DNA from: Anaerolineaceae bacterium
GTDB lineage: Bacteria > Chloroflexota > Anaerolineae > Aggregatilineales > Phototrophicaceae
DNA: 64,000 nt
Direction of reading: 5' to 3'
NCBI GenBank assembly: GCA_020634135.1
Contig: JACKCG010000001.1
Location: 310,001 to 374,000, forward strand
Shown in pieces: positions 26,470 through 35,274 of the stretch. Numbering within the stretch: position 1 is the stretch's first letter; each line of letters opens with the position of its first letter. The notes under the pieces are model-generated. The model worked only from the letters and a program-made list of their open reading frames with translations. It had not been told where the DNA came from and did no database searches. Made by a program: the position numbers and the translations under genes.

Positions 26470-27504
26470 TCACAATCTGTGAATCTCACGAATCTGGTCA
26501 ATCAAGGGCTGCGCGTCCGGTTCGGGGCGGCTGCCACGCGCTGGGCCAAGCGGATCGCTCACCGTGTCATCGCCGAGCAGCGCATGAGCGATATTGCGCA
26601 TCCCGTTCCCCAATGCGTCCAGGTTATAACCCCCTTCCATCACAAAAATGATCTTACCCCCGCAAAATTGGTGGGCTATTCGGATGAGTTCTCGTGTAAG
26701 ATGGGCATACCCAGACAGACTCAGGCGCATGGATGCCAGGGGGTCGGTCCAATGGGCGTCAAATCCGGCGGAAACAAGAATCAACTCCGGTTTGAATCGT
26801 TCTGCGGCGGGCCATACAACTTGGTCAAAAACGGCGGCATAACTGGCGTCACCATGCCCGCCGGGGAAGGGGATGTTGATGGTGTACCCGGTTCCCTTAT
26901 CCCGACCTGTATCATGAATCCGGCCCGTTCCGGGGTAGAATGGGGATTGGTGCGCAGAGATGAACAGCACGGAGTCGTCATCATAGAACATTGCCTCTGT
27001 ACCATTCCCATGATGCACGTCAAAGTCCACGATCATGATTCGCTCAACATGGTGGGTATTCTGAGCAAAACGGGCAGCGATGGGAACATTACCAAGCAGG
27101 CAGAATCCCATCGCGTAGCTGGGCATTGCATGATGTCCGGGGGGACGCACTGCGGCTAAACCGTTATCTGCCTTGCCGCCGAGGACGGCATCTACGGCGC
27201 TGACCACGCCGCCAGCCGAGAGCCGGGCGATTTCGTAGGCTTTTGGCCCGGCATATGTGTCGGCATCCAGGTGGGTAATCTGCTCCAGGTCGTCCAGCCA
27301 GGCCAGGGCCGCCAGATACTCACGGGTATGAACGGTGCGGATGTGCGCTTCATCTATCGGCTGCGGGTCTAAGCGTTGCATTCGCGCTGCCAGACCGGAG
27401 TCGTCCATCTGCCGCCAGACTGCCTGAATGCGTCCGGCATGTTCCGGGTGGCCGGGCAGGTGATGTTCAACATATCGGGAGTGCGTTGCATAGACAGTCG
27501 TCAT
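26470..27504 (-). CDS. Histone-deacetylase-superfamily (AcuC/class II-like) amidohydrolase
   Basis: 344 residues from the ATG at 27504; a second candidate is 27513. The upstream Met at 27540 would lie at or before the likely transcript start because a TATAAT is at 27543-27548. Zn-dependent deacetylase motifs: AAVRPPGHHAM (His pair), MIVDFDVHHGNGTE (metal Asp and His), SAHQSPFYPGTG, and LVSAGFDAHWTDPLA (second metal Asp). Members remove acetyl groups from lysines, polyamines or acetoin-related substrates. It stands alone on the minus strand and is divergent from the AAA ATPase gene. Confidence 0.92.
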   Translation of the reverse strand: MTTVYATHSRYVEHHLPGHPEHAGRIQAVWRQMDDSGLAARMQRLDPQPIDEAHIRTVHTREYLAALAWLDDLEQITHLDADTYAGPKAYEIARLSAGGVVSAVDAVLGGKADNGLAAVRPPGHHAMPSYAMGFCLLGNVPIAARFAQNTHHVERIMIVDFDVHHGNGTEAMFYDDDSVLFISAHQSPFYPGTGRIHDTGRDKGTGYTINIPFPGGHGDASYAAVFDQVVWPAAERFKPELILVSAGFDAHWTDPLASMRLSLSGYAHLTRELIRIAHQFCGGKIIFVMEGGYNLDALGNGMRNIAHALLGDDTVSDPLGPARGSRPEPDAQPLIDQIREIHRL

Positions 27505-27542
27505 ATCAATCATGACCTTGAATAGTGGGGGACAATACACAG

Positions 27543-27548
27543 ATTATA
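27543..27548 (-). promoter_or_regulatory. -10 element of the deacetylase gene
   Basis: TATAAT on the minus strand. It helps decide the start, since a transcript from here begins near 27536. A second TATAAT on the plus strand at 27594-27599 may serve the divergent AAA gene. Confidence 0.5.
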
Positions 27549-27709
27549 CCCCTAAACAATTCGGGTACCCTTCCGATTCTCTATCAGAAACCTTATAATG
27601 TGATAACCTGACCTCAACTTAGCAACGATTTAACCCGCCTGAGCAGCGACGCTTGACCCGGTATAGTCTAAACAGAAGAGGTGCTGTGAAAACTAAGGGG
27701 CAGAACGGT

Positions 27710-29029
27710 ATGCACTATGAAAGCCTGGTAGAATGGGCACGGCAGATTTGGGATGAACGGCAGCCCGGTAAAGAGGCCATTACATTGTGGGCATCCACCG
27801 AATGCAGCAACAAACTCGCCCAAAAGCAGATCAAAGTAGGGCGGCGTTTGCGCGGGAAGTCGCGCTATGAGGGGGTTGAAGCATTAGAGTGCCCGAGCGT
27901 GATTACCATCAGTGATTATGGGACACGCGGCAAGAAAACGGTGCTGACTTCCACTTCCGGCGCGTATGCCTTCAAGTTTGCCAGCGAAGGTGGTACTTCG
28001 TTCGAGGTTGTCTATGTGAGTTCCTACTTCGGCAATGATGCCCAGGATTTAACCGCTGTAGCCCTGGTGCCAAAGGGGAAGTTAGAGACATGGGCCGCTT
28101 TTGAGCAGGCGTGTGGTCGTGCCGTGCGTCCTCGTATCCGCCGCCGCCGTGATGTCTATATCATCGGGGGCACAGATGCTTTCTTCGACCCAACGGTGGA
28201 TTGGGATGACGTGATTCTGCCCGATGGTTTGAAAGATGACCTGCTGGAAGATATGGAAGCGTTCTTTGCCAGTGGGGTGAATATCTACCAGCAACTGAAA
28301 CTCGCGCCGTTCCGCAAACTGCTGTTGGCCGGTGTTCCCGGTACAGGCAAGACCATGCTTTGCGCGGCAATGGCGAAGATGGCAATTCATGAGCGGCGTA
28401 TCGTTGTGTATGTCTCCGGCTCTGACCGGGATGGCGCATCCTTTGAAAAAATCCAGCGGGCTTTACAGGCGGTAGCAGCGGCGCGTTACCCGGTGCTGTT
28501 GATTGTGGAAGAACTGGATGCGTATCTTCAAGGCGATGATAAAGCGCGGGTACTCAATGTGCTGGACGGCGTAGAATCCCCCAATAACCCGGAAGGGGCG
28601 TTGATGCTGGCGACCACGAACTACCCGGAAGTGATTGATGAGCGCATCTCTAAACGTCCGGGGCGCTTGGATCGTATCTTTGTGATTCCGACTATCCAGA
28701 ACGATGACCATGCTGAACGGATGCTGCGCCATTACATGGCCGACCAATGGCGCGAAGAGCATATCTCGGTGATTGGCGACCTGATTGACCAGCCGGGTGC
28801 TTTCGTGCGCGAGGCGGCGCTCCATGCCCGGATGCTGGCTGCTCATGAACAGCGCACTGAAGTCACGGTGGAATTTTTGCGGCAGTCCATTGAAAGCCTG
28901 CTGCACCAGCTCCGTACCGGCAATGATTTCTTATCGGAGCGGCGGCCCATGGGGTTGGTAGGCAACCACACCAACCGTCCGAGCCGTACATTTTCGCGCC
29001 CGCGCAACCCGTTTGGAGAACTGGACTGA
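27710..29029 (+). CDS. AAA+ ATPase (BCS1/CDC48-like module)
   Basis: 439 residues from the ATG at 27710 (AAGGGG nine bases before); GTG 27686 and TTG 27653 are in-frame alternatives. The N-terminal 180 residues form an alpha/beta domain of unknown type (YESLVEWARQIWDE). The AAA core has Walker A GVPGTGKTM, Walker B LLIVEELDAY with Glu-Glu in place of the usual Asp-Glu, sensor 1 MLATTNYPE and the arginine-finger region SKRPGRLDRIF. ATP-driven remodelling of some protein is likely; the substrate is unknown. The gene stands alone with no AAA partner genes nearby. Confidence 0.85.
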   Translation: MHYESLVEWARQIWDERQPGKEAITLWASTECSNKLAQKQIKVGRRLRGKSRYEGVEALECPSVITISDYGTRGKKTVLTSTSGAYAFKFASEGGTSFEVVYVSSYFGNDAQDLTAVALVPKGKLETWAAFEQACGRAVRPRIRRRRDVYIIGGTDAFFDPTVDWDDVILPDGLKDDLLEDMEAFFASGVNIYQQLKLAPFRKLLLAGVPGTGKTMLCAAMAKMAIHERRIVVYVSGSDRDGASFEKIQRALQAVAAARYPVLLIVEELDAYLQGDDKARVLNVLDGVESPNNPEGALMLATTNYPEVIDERISKRPGRLDRIFVIPTIQNDDHAERMLRHYMADQWREEHISVIGDLIDQPGAFVREAALHARMLAAHEQRTEVTVEFLRQSIESLLHQLRTGNDFLSERRPMGLVGNHTNRPSRTFSRPRNPFGELD

Positions 29030-29171
29030 CTCCGGATACGCAGCGTGAGCTTGTTTTGGATAGGGCAGGGCGCATAAGACCTCTTGTTTATCCTTCCTTG
29101 GATAGATGTGAAACCGACAGTCTGGTTATAATCGTCTAACCTGAAGGCACATTTGTAGGTATTTTCTAACG

Positions 29172-29216
29172 GTGCGGATACCTCGTTAGTTTTATCTAAC
29201 GTTAGGGAATCCGCAC
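29172..29216. repeat. Imperfect inverted repeat with CTAACG/CGTTAG motifs
   Basis: GTGCGGAT (29172-29179) and ATCCGCAC (29209-29216) form outer arms, with CGTTAG and CTAACG as inner arms; CTAACGTTAG is itself a palindrome, and another CTAACG lies at 29166. It sits 50 bases before the LysM gene start. It may be a terminator of the AAA gene or an operator. Confidence 0.55.
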
Positions 29217-29265
29217 TTGCTTTATGATGTACATAAGACAACTGTGTTTATTGAGGTTGGAGACT

Positions 29266-29973
29266 ATGCGCCCCATAACTGTCATTCGCATTTTTGTGCC
29301 GCTTCTGTTGATTGCGTTCAGTATTATGGCCGTCGTTCCCCAGGCCGTTGACGCGCAGTGCGGTGGAACCCATCACGTCGTTTACGGGGAGAATCTGTTT
29401 CGTATTTCGCTGCGCTATGGTGTCAGCATGAACGCTATCGCCGCCGCGAATGGGATCGCAGATGTGCGCCGGATTTACGCCGGGCAGGACTTATATATCC
29501 CCTGCGTCACCGGCACGAACACGCAGACCACCGGCTATATTGTTGTTACCATTACGCCTGCGCCGTATGCCACCAGCAGCTATGTCAGCGGATGGCAGTC
29601 ACCGCTTGTTGGCACGCCCGTATCCGGTCTGGATTGCAGCGGATTCCGCGCGACTTCGCCGGACGCCTTCCCGGATGGATCGGTGGCATTCTACTGGGAT
29701 AAGCCAGCCTCTGCCGACCAGATCGCTCGTTATCAGGTGCGCGTCTTTGATGAGGCGGGCAACCCGGTGGCGGCCTTTGAGGCATTGAATGTGGCTTACT
29801 CGCTCACGGCGGATGTCAGCCGGAGTGCGATTGGCCCGACGCAAGGGCTGGGGACGAAATTCTCGTACTATGTGGTGGGCGTGACAGCAGATAACCGCTT
29901 GTGCCAGACGGCAACCCGCTATGTGCAGCGTGAGTGGCCTGCCCCGCCACCCGAACCTACCGCTACCCCCTGA
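29266..29973 (+). CDS. Secreted LysM-domain protein
   Basis: 235 residues from the ATG at 29266, next to GGAG; an upstream Met at 29224 would break the signal peptide. There is a Sec-type signal (FVPLLLIAFSIMAVVPQAVDA), then a LysM domain (HHVVYGENLFRISLRYGVSM, ending YAGQDLYIPC) that binds N-acetylglucosamine polymers such as peptidoglycan. A second beta-rich domain of about 110 residues follows (VAFYWDKPASADQIARYQVR), similar to a fibronectin III fold, and then a Pro/Thr tail. It is probably a cell-wall-associated surface protein. A strong terminator follows at 29991. Confidence 0.85.
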   Translation: MRPITVIRIFVPLLLIAFSIMAVVPQAVDAQCGGTHHVVYGENLFRISLRYGVSMNAIAAANGIADVRRIYAGQDLYIPCVTGTNTQTTGYIVVTITPAPYATSSYVSGWQSPLVGTPVSGLDCSGFRATSPDAFPDGSVAFYWDKPASADQIARYQVRVFDEAGNPVAAFEALNVAYSLTADVSRSAIGPTQGLGTKFSYYVVGVTADNRLCQTATRYVQREWPAPPPEPTATP

Positions 29974-29990
29974 TTCACCAGAACACAGCA

Positions 29991-30019
29991 GGAGCGCACA
30001 TGACGCGCTCCTCTTTGTT
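29991..30019 (+). terminator. Intrinsic terminator after the LysM gene
   Basis: GGAGCGC (29991-29997) and GCGCTCC (30005-30011) form a 7-bp stem followed by TCTTTGTTT. Confidence 0.75.
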
Positions 30020-30063
30020 TCCGTTCTGCCGGCGAGTCGGCCTGAAAACTACCCTGGATGCGG

Positions 30064-30069
30064 TATAAT
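30064..30069 (+). promoter_or_regulatory. -10 element of the permease-uspA operon
   Basis: TATAAT about 43 bases before the ATG at 30112, after the terminator. The -35 is weak (CTGAAA at 17 bp). Confidence 0.5.
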
Positions 30070-30111
30070 CCCCATCATTGAAATGGGTAAGGAGATTGTT
30101 GAGGCCACAAA

Positions 30112-31830
30112 ATGATTCGCCGCACCTTATTTTCGGCTCTGCTGGTCGGGTTGGCATTGTGGATGCTGCGCCCGGATACACCCGTAACGGCTCTCCAGGG
30201 TGGGCAATCCGAATCCCGCCCGGAACTCTCCGGCTTTCTGACGGATAGCCGGGGGCAGGCTATCTCAGATGCCGAAGTCCTGGTATTCCTGAATGATGCC
30301 GCCGAACCCGCTGTGAGCACGACCAGCAGCGAAGATGGCTCCTGGGTTGTTGACCTGCCGGGAACCGTGCTGGAGTCGGTTCATATTGAAGTTGAACGGC
30401 ATCACTACGAGTCATTTTCCTACCGGCTCGCTGAATCAGAAGTCGAACGGTTGCGGATGGATGGCTCGTTTGCTTTCAATACCATCGTCTTAGAAAATCA
30501 AATCACGCTGGGATTCTGGGTTGCGGCGGCGGCCTTTGTTTTTACCCTGCTGCTGATCGCTTCGGAGCGACTGCAAAATGCGCTCGCCGCCCTGGCCGGA
30601 ATATCCATTGTATTCGCTGCAACCTTCATTCTGGGGGCGTTCAACGAGTCATTCTATGTCCTCAACATGGAACGCGCTCTGGCATACATCAATTGGGAAG
30701 TGATCTTCCTGGTGATGGGCATGATGATTGTCGTCGGCATCCTCGAAGGCACGGGGATTTTCCAATGGTTGGCGTTTCAGGCTTACCGGGTTAGCCGGGG
30801 GCGTATCTCGCTCCTCATCATTGTGCTGATCGTCATTACATCGGTGGCGTCCGCGCTGCTGGATAACGTCACGACGATGTTGCTCATGGCGCCGATCAGC
30901 TTGCAGATTGCGCTGGCGCTGGGGATTGACCCGCTGGCGCTCCTGATACCGGAGATTCTCGCGTCCAATATCAGTGGCATCAGTACCTTGATCGGCACAC
31001 CGACCAATATTCTGATAGGGGCTTACGCTGGCATAGGCTTCAATGACTTCCTGATTAACCAGACTCTCGGTGTGCTGGGTGCGATGGCAGTGATGATTGT
31101 CGTCGTCCTCTATTTCTTTCGTGGCGAACTCAAAAAAACCAGCGGCGGGATTTCCGAGGCGCTCTATAACAAACTCAAGGAAAACGCACGGATCAAAGAT
31201 GCCCGCACGCTTAAATGGTCGGGTGTAGTCTTCGGCGGCATGTTGTTCTTTTTTATCGTTGGCGAAAGCCTGCACATGGTCCCCTCAGTCACCGCCTTGC
31301 TCGGCGCGACTCTTCTGCTGCTCCTGGTTGAGCCGGATATTGAAAAGATGCTGCGCGTTGTGGACTGGACAACCCTGGTATTTTTCATGGCATTGTTTAT
31401 GCTGGTCGGCGCGGTGCAGGAAGTCGGGTTGTTGGGCGTGTTTGCTGAAATAATGGGCAACCTGATTGGCGCGAATCTGCCGTTAGGGATTGTGGTTCTG
31501 GTATTCGGCGCTGGGCTGCTGTCATTTGTGATTGCCAATATCCCGCTGGCGGCGGCCTTGCTGCCGGTGGTGCGCTTTGTGAGTGCCGGTATCCCCGGCG
31601 CTGCTGAGAGCCAGGTGCTCTACTACGCGCTTTCGATGGGCGCGGCGATGGGGGGCAATGGATTTATCATCAGCGGTGAGACGAACTTAATGACCTCCGG
31701 GATCGCTGAACGCGCCGGGTATCCCATTTCCTTTGCGCGATACCTCAGGATTGGCGTGCCAGTGACGCTGCTCACATTGGCCGCCGGTACGGGCTGGCTG
31801 TTCCTGCGCTTTGCGCTCACAGGTGGATAG
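30112..31830 (+). CDS. ArsB/NhaD/SLC13-type ion permease with N-terminal extracellular domain
   Basis: 572 residues. A signal-like helix (LLVGLALWMLRPD) is followed by a beta-sandwich at about 40-125 that looks like a carboxypeptidase-regulatory-like module (SGFLTDSRGQAISDAEVLVF). From residue 135 come about 11 membrane segments with family motifs: INWEVIFLVMGMMIVVGIL, the DNVTTMLLMAPISL loop and ASNISGISTLIGTPTNILIG (first half), repeated as NIPLAAALLPVV and MGGNGFIISGETNLM (second half). These permeases move anions or exchange Na+ for H+; the substrate is not deducible. The extracellular fusion is uncommon. A UspA gene follows by 10 bases. Confidence 0.85.
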   Translation: MIRRTLFSALLVGLALWMLRPDTPVTALQGGQSESRPELSGFLTDSRGQAISDAEVLVFLNDAAEPAVSTTSSEDGSWVVDLPGTVLESVHIEVERHHYESFSYRLAESEVERLRMDGSFAFNTIVLENQITLGFWVAAAAFVFTLLLIASERLQNALAALAGISIVFAATFILGAFNESFYVLNMERALAYINWEVIFLVMGMMIVVGILEGTGIFQWLAFQAYRVSRGRISLLIIVLIVITSVASALLDNVTTMLLMAPISLQIALALGIDPLALLIPEILASNISGISTLIGTPTNILIGAYAGIGFNDFLINQTLGVLGAMAVMIVVVLYFFRGELKKTSGGISEALYNKLKENARIKDARTLKWSGVVFGGMLFFFIVGESLHMVPSVTALLGATLLLLLVEPDIEKMLRVVDWTTLVFFMALFMLVGAVQEVGLLGVFAEIMGNLIGANLPLGIVVLVFGAGLLSFVIANIPLAAALLPVVRFVSAGIPGAAESQVLYYALSMGAAMGGNGFIISGETNLMTSGIAERAGYPISFARYLRIGVPVTLLTLAAGTGWLFLRFALTGG

Positions 31831-31840
31831 GGGGAAGATC

Positions 31841-32278
31841 ATGGCGACAATTCTATGTGCGACACGCGGCGGCGAGGCCAGCATCCATACACAGGAACAC
31901 GCGATACGACTGGCACAGACTCAGGATGCGAACCTGGTGTTTCTGTATGTGGCTGATGTGCAGTTTCTGAGTCAGGCGACAGCGGCGATTGTCGTGGACG
32001 TGGCAACCGAGATCGAGCACATGGGCGAGTTTCTGCTGTTGATGGCGAAGGAGCGTGCCGAAAAAGCCGGGGTAAAGTCGGAGACTCTGGTTAAACGGGG
32101 TATTTTCCGCCATGCGCTGGTTGAGGCTGCCCAGGAAGTTGGGGCGACGATGATCGTGTTGGGCAGCCCGCAGGAGGATAACCCGGCCATGCAAAGCCTG
32201 CTGGAAGAAGTCGCGGGCGTGATTAAGGAGCAGACCGGGGTTGATGTGGTGATTGTTGACCGCAGTGACGCAGTTTAA
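31841..32278 (+). CDS. Universal stress protein (UspA family)
   Basis: 145 residues from the ATG at 31841, preceded by GGGGGAAG; ORF codons before it overlap the permease. It has the UspA fold pattern: strand 1 ATILCATRGGEAS, helix HAIRLAQTQDANLVFLYVAD, and strand TMIVLGSP near the end. The ATP-binding loop usually reads GxxG...GS; here it is GSPQED with no second Gly, so nucleotide binding may be lost. Pairing with a permease is common for this family and points to regulation of that transporter (inference). Confidence 0.85.
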   Translation: MATILCATRGGEASIHTQEHAIRLAQTQDANLVFLYVADVQFLSQATAAIVVDVATEIEHMGEFLLLMAKERAEKAGVKSETLVKRGIFRHALVEAAQEVGATMIVLGSPQEDNPAMQSLLEEVAGVIKEQTGVDVVIVDRSDAV

Positions 32279-32405
32279 TGATTCAGATGAATCCGAAGAG
32301 TTATCCTATAATGAGAAAAACATAGAGGCGTGTTAATGCTGTTTCGCAACTAAAAACGGAGATTAATCGTCCCTACATCATCACCCTAAAATGAGGGATA
32401 TGTAG

Positions 32406-32425
32406 GGGCACGGTATACCGTGCCC
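32406..32425. repeat. Palindromic repeat, copy 1 (perfect 20 bp)
   Basis: GGGCACGGTATACCGTGCCC is its own reverse complement and is preceded by TGTAG. It also lies next to an outer inverted pair (CCCTACAT at 32371 and ATGTAGGG). Placed between the convergent uspA and glycosyltransferase genes, it may work as a bidirectional terminator. Confidence 0.8.
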
Positions 32426-32468
32426 GTGAAATCGGATCACCGCGCTGATTTCCTAACTTGACCGGTTG

Positions 32469-34097
32469 CTATTGTGCCCTTGGCTCTAGGATCATATAGT
32501 TAAAGCCGTTCATCCGTACCGTATCGGTCTGTTCATAGTAAGTCGTGACGGCGATCAGTACCGGGACGGGGTATAACTGTCCCCGGAAAATCACCAGCCC
32601 GAATTCCTGGTTTTCAATCATGTGGATGAGTGCCGCGCCGTCATATAGGCCGTTGTTCGCCAGGTTCAATAACTGCGTCGGGTTGGTGATGACATCCTTG
32701 CCCGCCAACAGGTTAAACGCCGCTTCCTCGCTCAGGACTGGTTTATCGGTTGCCCGCACCCGCTCAACAATGGACCAGCCTGCCGCGATGTCCTCGGCGG
32801 TGGTCAGGTGTCCGATGTCTGCATATCCCCCGGCAATCCGCCCGGCGGAGTCGTAGAATCTTCCACCATACGCATTCCCCTGAATATTCAGCGCCCCCGC
32901 AATGTCGCTGAATACCGCGCCTTCGGTAGGTATATGCAGCACCGCCCGCCCGTAACCGAGGTAAATCAGCGGGATGATGACCAGTCCGGCGGCAGCCATC
33001 TGCGGCGCGAACCGGCGCAGCGGGTTCACCATCCAGCGGCTCAGGTAGTTCTGTGGGAAGTGCCAGCTTGCGTTCAGGGTTCGGCTGGCGAAAATGCCGC
33101 TGAGGATGCACATAGCGGCGATAGCGGTGGCGAAGTAGCTGTCTCCCGCGCCCCATTTGCCGGAAAGGATGCTGTTGGCCGTCGCCATCACGAACCACAG
33201 ACTGTAGACCGATAGTCGGGCGAAATACAGTTCGTAGACGACCATCAGCGCTGCCGGAATCAGTAAGAATCCGTGCAGCCCGAACCATAACCGGAACAGG
33301 CCAACGGTCTGGTCAGGGCGGAATTCGTTAATGTTGGCCGTGATGGTTTGCAGCCACCACTGACCGCTTGTCGCCTGGTCAATCGCCAGGAAAACCGCGA
33401 CCCCAACCAGGCCAAAGCCGAGTCCCCACACCACTGCCCGGCGCGGCTGGCGGATGAAAAGGAAGAGCAGGGCGGCGATGGCGGTTGTATAGGCAAGTTG
33501 CTTGGTATACCCTGCTGCCAGAATCAACCCCAGGCCGAGCGCAAGCACCCGGCGGCGTTGGCGTGTATCGGATATTTCATTCACCCCGGCCAGCACGACG
33601 ACGGCCAGCGTCTCGAACATCACCATCGTCATGTGCTGGCGGAACAGCGGGCCGATGTGATATACGGTGTTGGAGGCCAGGAACGCCAGGCCGGAAAGCA
33701 CCGCAATCCAGCGGTGCTGACCCTCGCGGTGGACGGCCAGGGCAATTGCCCCCGCCGTGACGAGTGTCCCCAGGAAACCGAGCAGCCGCCCGTACCAGTA
33801 TGCCGGGCCGAAGACCCACACGAACGGCGCGGCCATCACATGAAAGAGGGGCGGGTAGTTGCTGGAATAAAACGGGTAGATTTCGGTATCCTGGTACGGC
33901 CATTCTCCCCGGCTGAACATGACCGTATCCACCAGCTCGAACCCTTCTCCCTGGTCGTAATCGAACGGGAACAGCATCAGATTGACGGCATACACGCCGT
34001 AAATGATGAAGTAGCCCAGGAGGATGAGGAGCGCGGCGGCCAGTAACAGCCGGTTGGCTCGCTGGAATAGCGGTGCTGGTGCAACAGTTGTTCGCAT
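32469..34097 (-). CDS. Integral membrane glycosyltransferase (GT-C, PMT/ArnT-like)
   Basis: 542 residues from the ATG at 34097, four bases after the upstream stop; a TTG at 34121 would overlap it. About 11 to 12 membrane segments. The first loop holds the acidic motif FPFDYDQGEGFELVD, where the Asp of GT-C enzymes is expected, then IYPFYSSNYPPLFHVMAAP, also typical. The C-terminal 150 residues are extracytoplasmic and mixed alpha/beta. The family transfers sugars from lipid-linked donors to proteins or lipids on the outer face. The acceptor is unknown. It pairs with a small two-TM protein upstream. Confidence 0.82.
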   Translation of the reverse strand: MRTTVAPAPLFQRANRLLLAAALLILLGYFIIYGVYAVNLMLFPFDYDQGEGFELVDTVMFSRGEWPYQDTEIYPFYSSNYPPLFHVMAAPFVWVFGPAYWYGRLLGFLGTLVTAGAIALAVHREGQHRWIAVLSGLAFLASNTVYHIGPLFRQHMTMVMFETLAVVVLAGVNEISDTRQRRRVLALGLGLILAAGYTKQLAYTTAIAALLFLFIRQPRRAVVWGLGFGLVGVAVFLAIDQATSGQWWLQTITANINEFRPDQTVGLFRLWFGLHGFLLIPAALMVVYELYFARLSVYSLWFVMATANSILSGKWGAGDSYFATAIAAMCILSGIFASRTLNASWHFPQNYLSRWMVNPLRRFAPQMAAAGLVIIPLIYLGYGRAVLHIPTEGAVFSDIAGALNIQGNAYGGRFYDSAGRIAGGYADIGHLTTAEDIAAGWSIVERVRATDKPVLSEEAAFNLLAGKDVITNPTQLLNLANNGLYDGAALIHMIENQEFGLVIFRGQLYPVPVLIAVTTYYEQTDTVRMNGFNYMILEPRAQ

Positions 34098-34101
34098 GGT
34101 A

Positions 34102-34317
34102 TTATGCCGGGTGGTTGCCAAGCGGAATCAGCGTCAGGCCGATAAGCGCGGCAGTCGCCATCAAACCGAGCGCGATCTGCTGTGCCGGGCCGATGCCGCC
34201 TTCTCGTCCGGCATCGAGCAGGTCAATAGCGAGAATGCCCCAAAAACCCATCACGCCGCCGATGAACAGCAGCAGGCCGAGATGTCGCTTGGTGAGCGTG
34301 AAATGTTCGTTCAACAT
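34102..34317 (-). CDS. Small two-TM membrane protein
   Basis: 71 residues from the ATG at 34317 (MLNEHFTLTKRHLG). The longer open frame to 34449 is not convincing. Two hydrophobic segments, LGLLLFIGGVMGFWGILAI and IALGLMATAALIGLTLIPL, are joined by a short charged loop (DLLDAGREGG). It is directly upstream of the glycosyltransferase gene, four bases from its start, so the two are almost certainly co-expressed. I do not recognise the family. Confidence 0.6.
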   Translation of the reverse strand: MLNEHFTLTKRHLGLLLFIGGVMGFWGILAIDLLDAGREGGIGPAQQIALGLMATAALIGLTLIPLGNHPA

Positions 34318-34460
34318 AGGGGCAGAGTATAACCACAAAGTCTGCCCCTGACCAGCGCAACTTTTGCGGGGCAGCCTCGTATTAGACAATAGATTGTGCT
34401 TGATGCCAGGCTGGATTGTAGTGGTGAGGCCTGCCTTAAAAACAGACAAACATCAGTTTC

Positions 34461-34484
34461 GTAGGGGCACACCGCTGTGTGCCC
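34461..34484. repeat. Palindromic repeat, copy 2
   Basis: GTAGGGGCACAC, CGCT, GTGTGCCC: an 8-bp perfect stem around a 4-base loop. It lies between two divergent genes (34317 and 34555), so it cannot be a terminator for either. Confidence 0.75.
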
Positions 34485-34554
34485 AATAAACGTGCGGCGA
34501 CTTGCTTCAGAGTGCCGTATAAACTTGTGAGAAATACCAATTGGGGGTTGTGTC

Positions 34555-35190
34555 ATGACCGGCGAACCAGAATACCAGGATAGTGAACGGCTGTCGCGTC
34601 TTTCCGGCGCGGGCGACCAGGGCGCAGATGTGGTCGAAGAGGTTGAGGCGCGTTACGAAAGACCAGCTAAGCGCAAAAGCAAGCCGCGCAGTTATAGCAC
34701 GCTCAACGTCACGAATGAGGAGCGGCTGTGGGCGGGAGTCGCGCACGCCAGCGTGTGGGTGACGATGCTTGGAGGACTGTTCACGGTTGGGTTTATTATC
34801 CCGGTCAGCGTCTTTATCCCGCTCATTATCTACCTGATGTACCGCAAGCAATCGGATTACGTCGCCTTCCATGCGCTGCAAGCCTTCGCGCTGCAACTGT
34901 TGGGGACGGTAGGCGCGTTTGCTTTGCTGGTCGTCGGCGGTGTCGCCTGGGGCGTTGGCATGGTCATCGCGCTGTTGGCAATTGTCGTGCTGGCAGGCCT
35001 GGTGCTGGTGCCCCTCTGGGGGCTGGTGGGGATTGTCCTGCTGCTGGTCGTTTTCCTCATGCCGCTGGTTGCTCTGCTGCTCGGCACGATTGCGGCGGTG
35101 GAAACCTACAACGGGCGCGATTACCGTTACCCGGTTATCTCCCGCTGGATTGACCGCCAACTGGCCGGGGAATTCCTGAGGCCGGTGTAA
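34555..35190 (+). CDS. DUF4870/Tic20-like membrane protein
   Basis: 211 residues. A hydrophilic N-terminus of about 55 residues (many Arg and Glu) is followed by a membrane part that matches the DUF4870 pattern: ERLWAGVAHASVWVTMLGGL, then YRKQSDYVAFHALQAFALQL (the conserved SxFVxxHAxQAL box), then long hydrophobic segments, and ending with AAVETYNGRDYRYPVISRWI. About four TM segments. The molecular role is unknown in all bacteria I know of. It is monocistronic, facing a convergent M29 peptidase gene across a palindrome. Confidence 0.82.
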   Translation: MTGEPEYQDSERLSRLSGAGDQGADVVEEVEARYERPAKRKSKPRSYSTLNVTNEERLWAGVAHASVWVTMLGGLFTVGFIIPVSVFIPLIIYLMYRKQSDYVAFHALQAFALQLLGTVGAFALLVVGGVAWGVGMVIALLAIVVLAGLVLVPLWGLVGIVLLLVVFLMPLVALLLGTIAAVETYNGRDYRYPVISRWIDRQLAGEFLRPV

Positions 35191-35225
35191 TGTCTTACCC
35201 TTCGTCATGATATGCTGCTATGCGT

Positions 35226-35249
35226 AAGGGCGCGGTATACCGCGCCCTT
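35226..35249. repeat. Palindromic repeat, copy 3 (perfect 24 bp)
   Basis: A perfect palindrome with centre CGGTATACCG and outer arms AAGGGCG and CGCCCTT. It sits between the convergent DUF4870 and M29 genes, followed by GTTATC, and could serve as a bidirectional terminator. Confidence 0.8.
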
Positions 35250-35274
35250 GTTATCTCGGTGTGATCGCTGGCGC

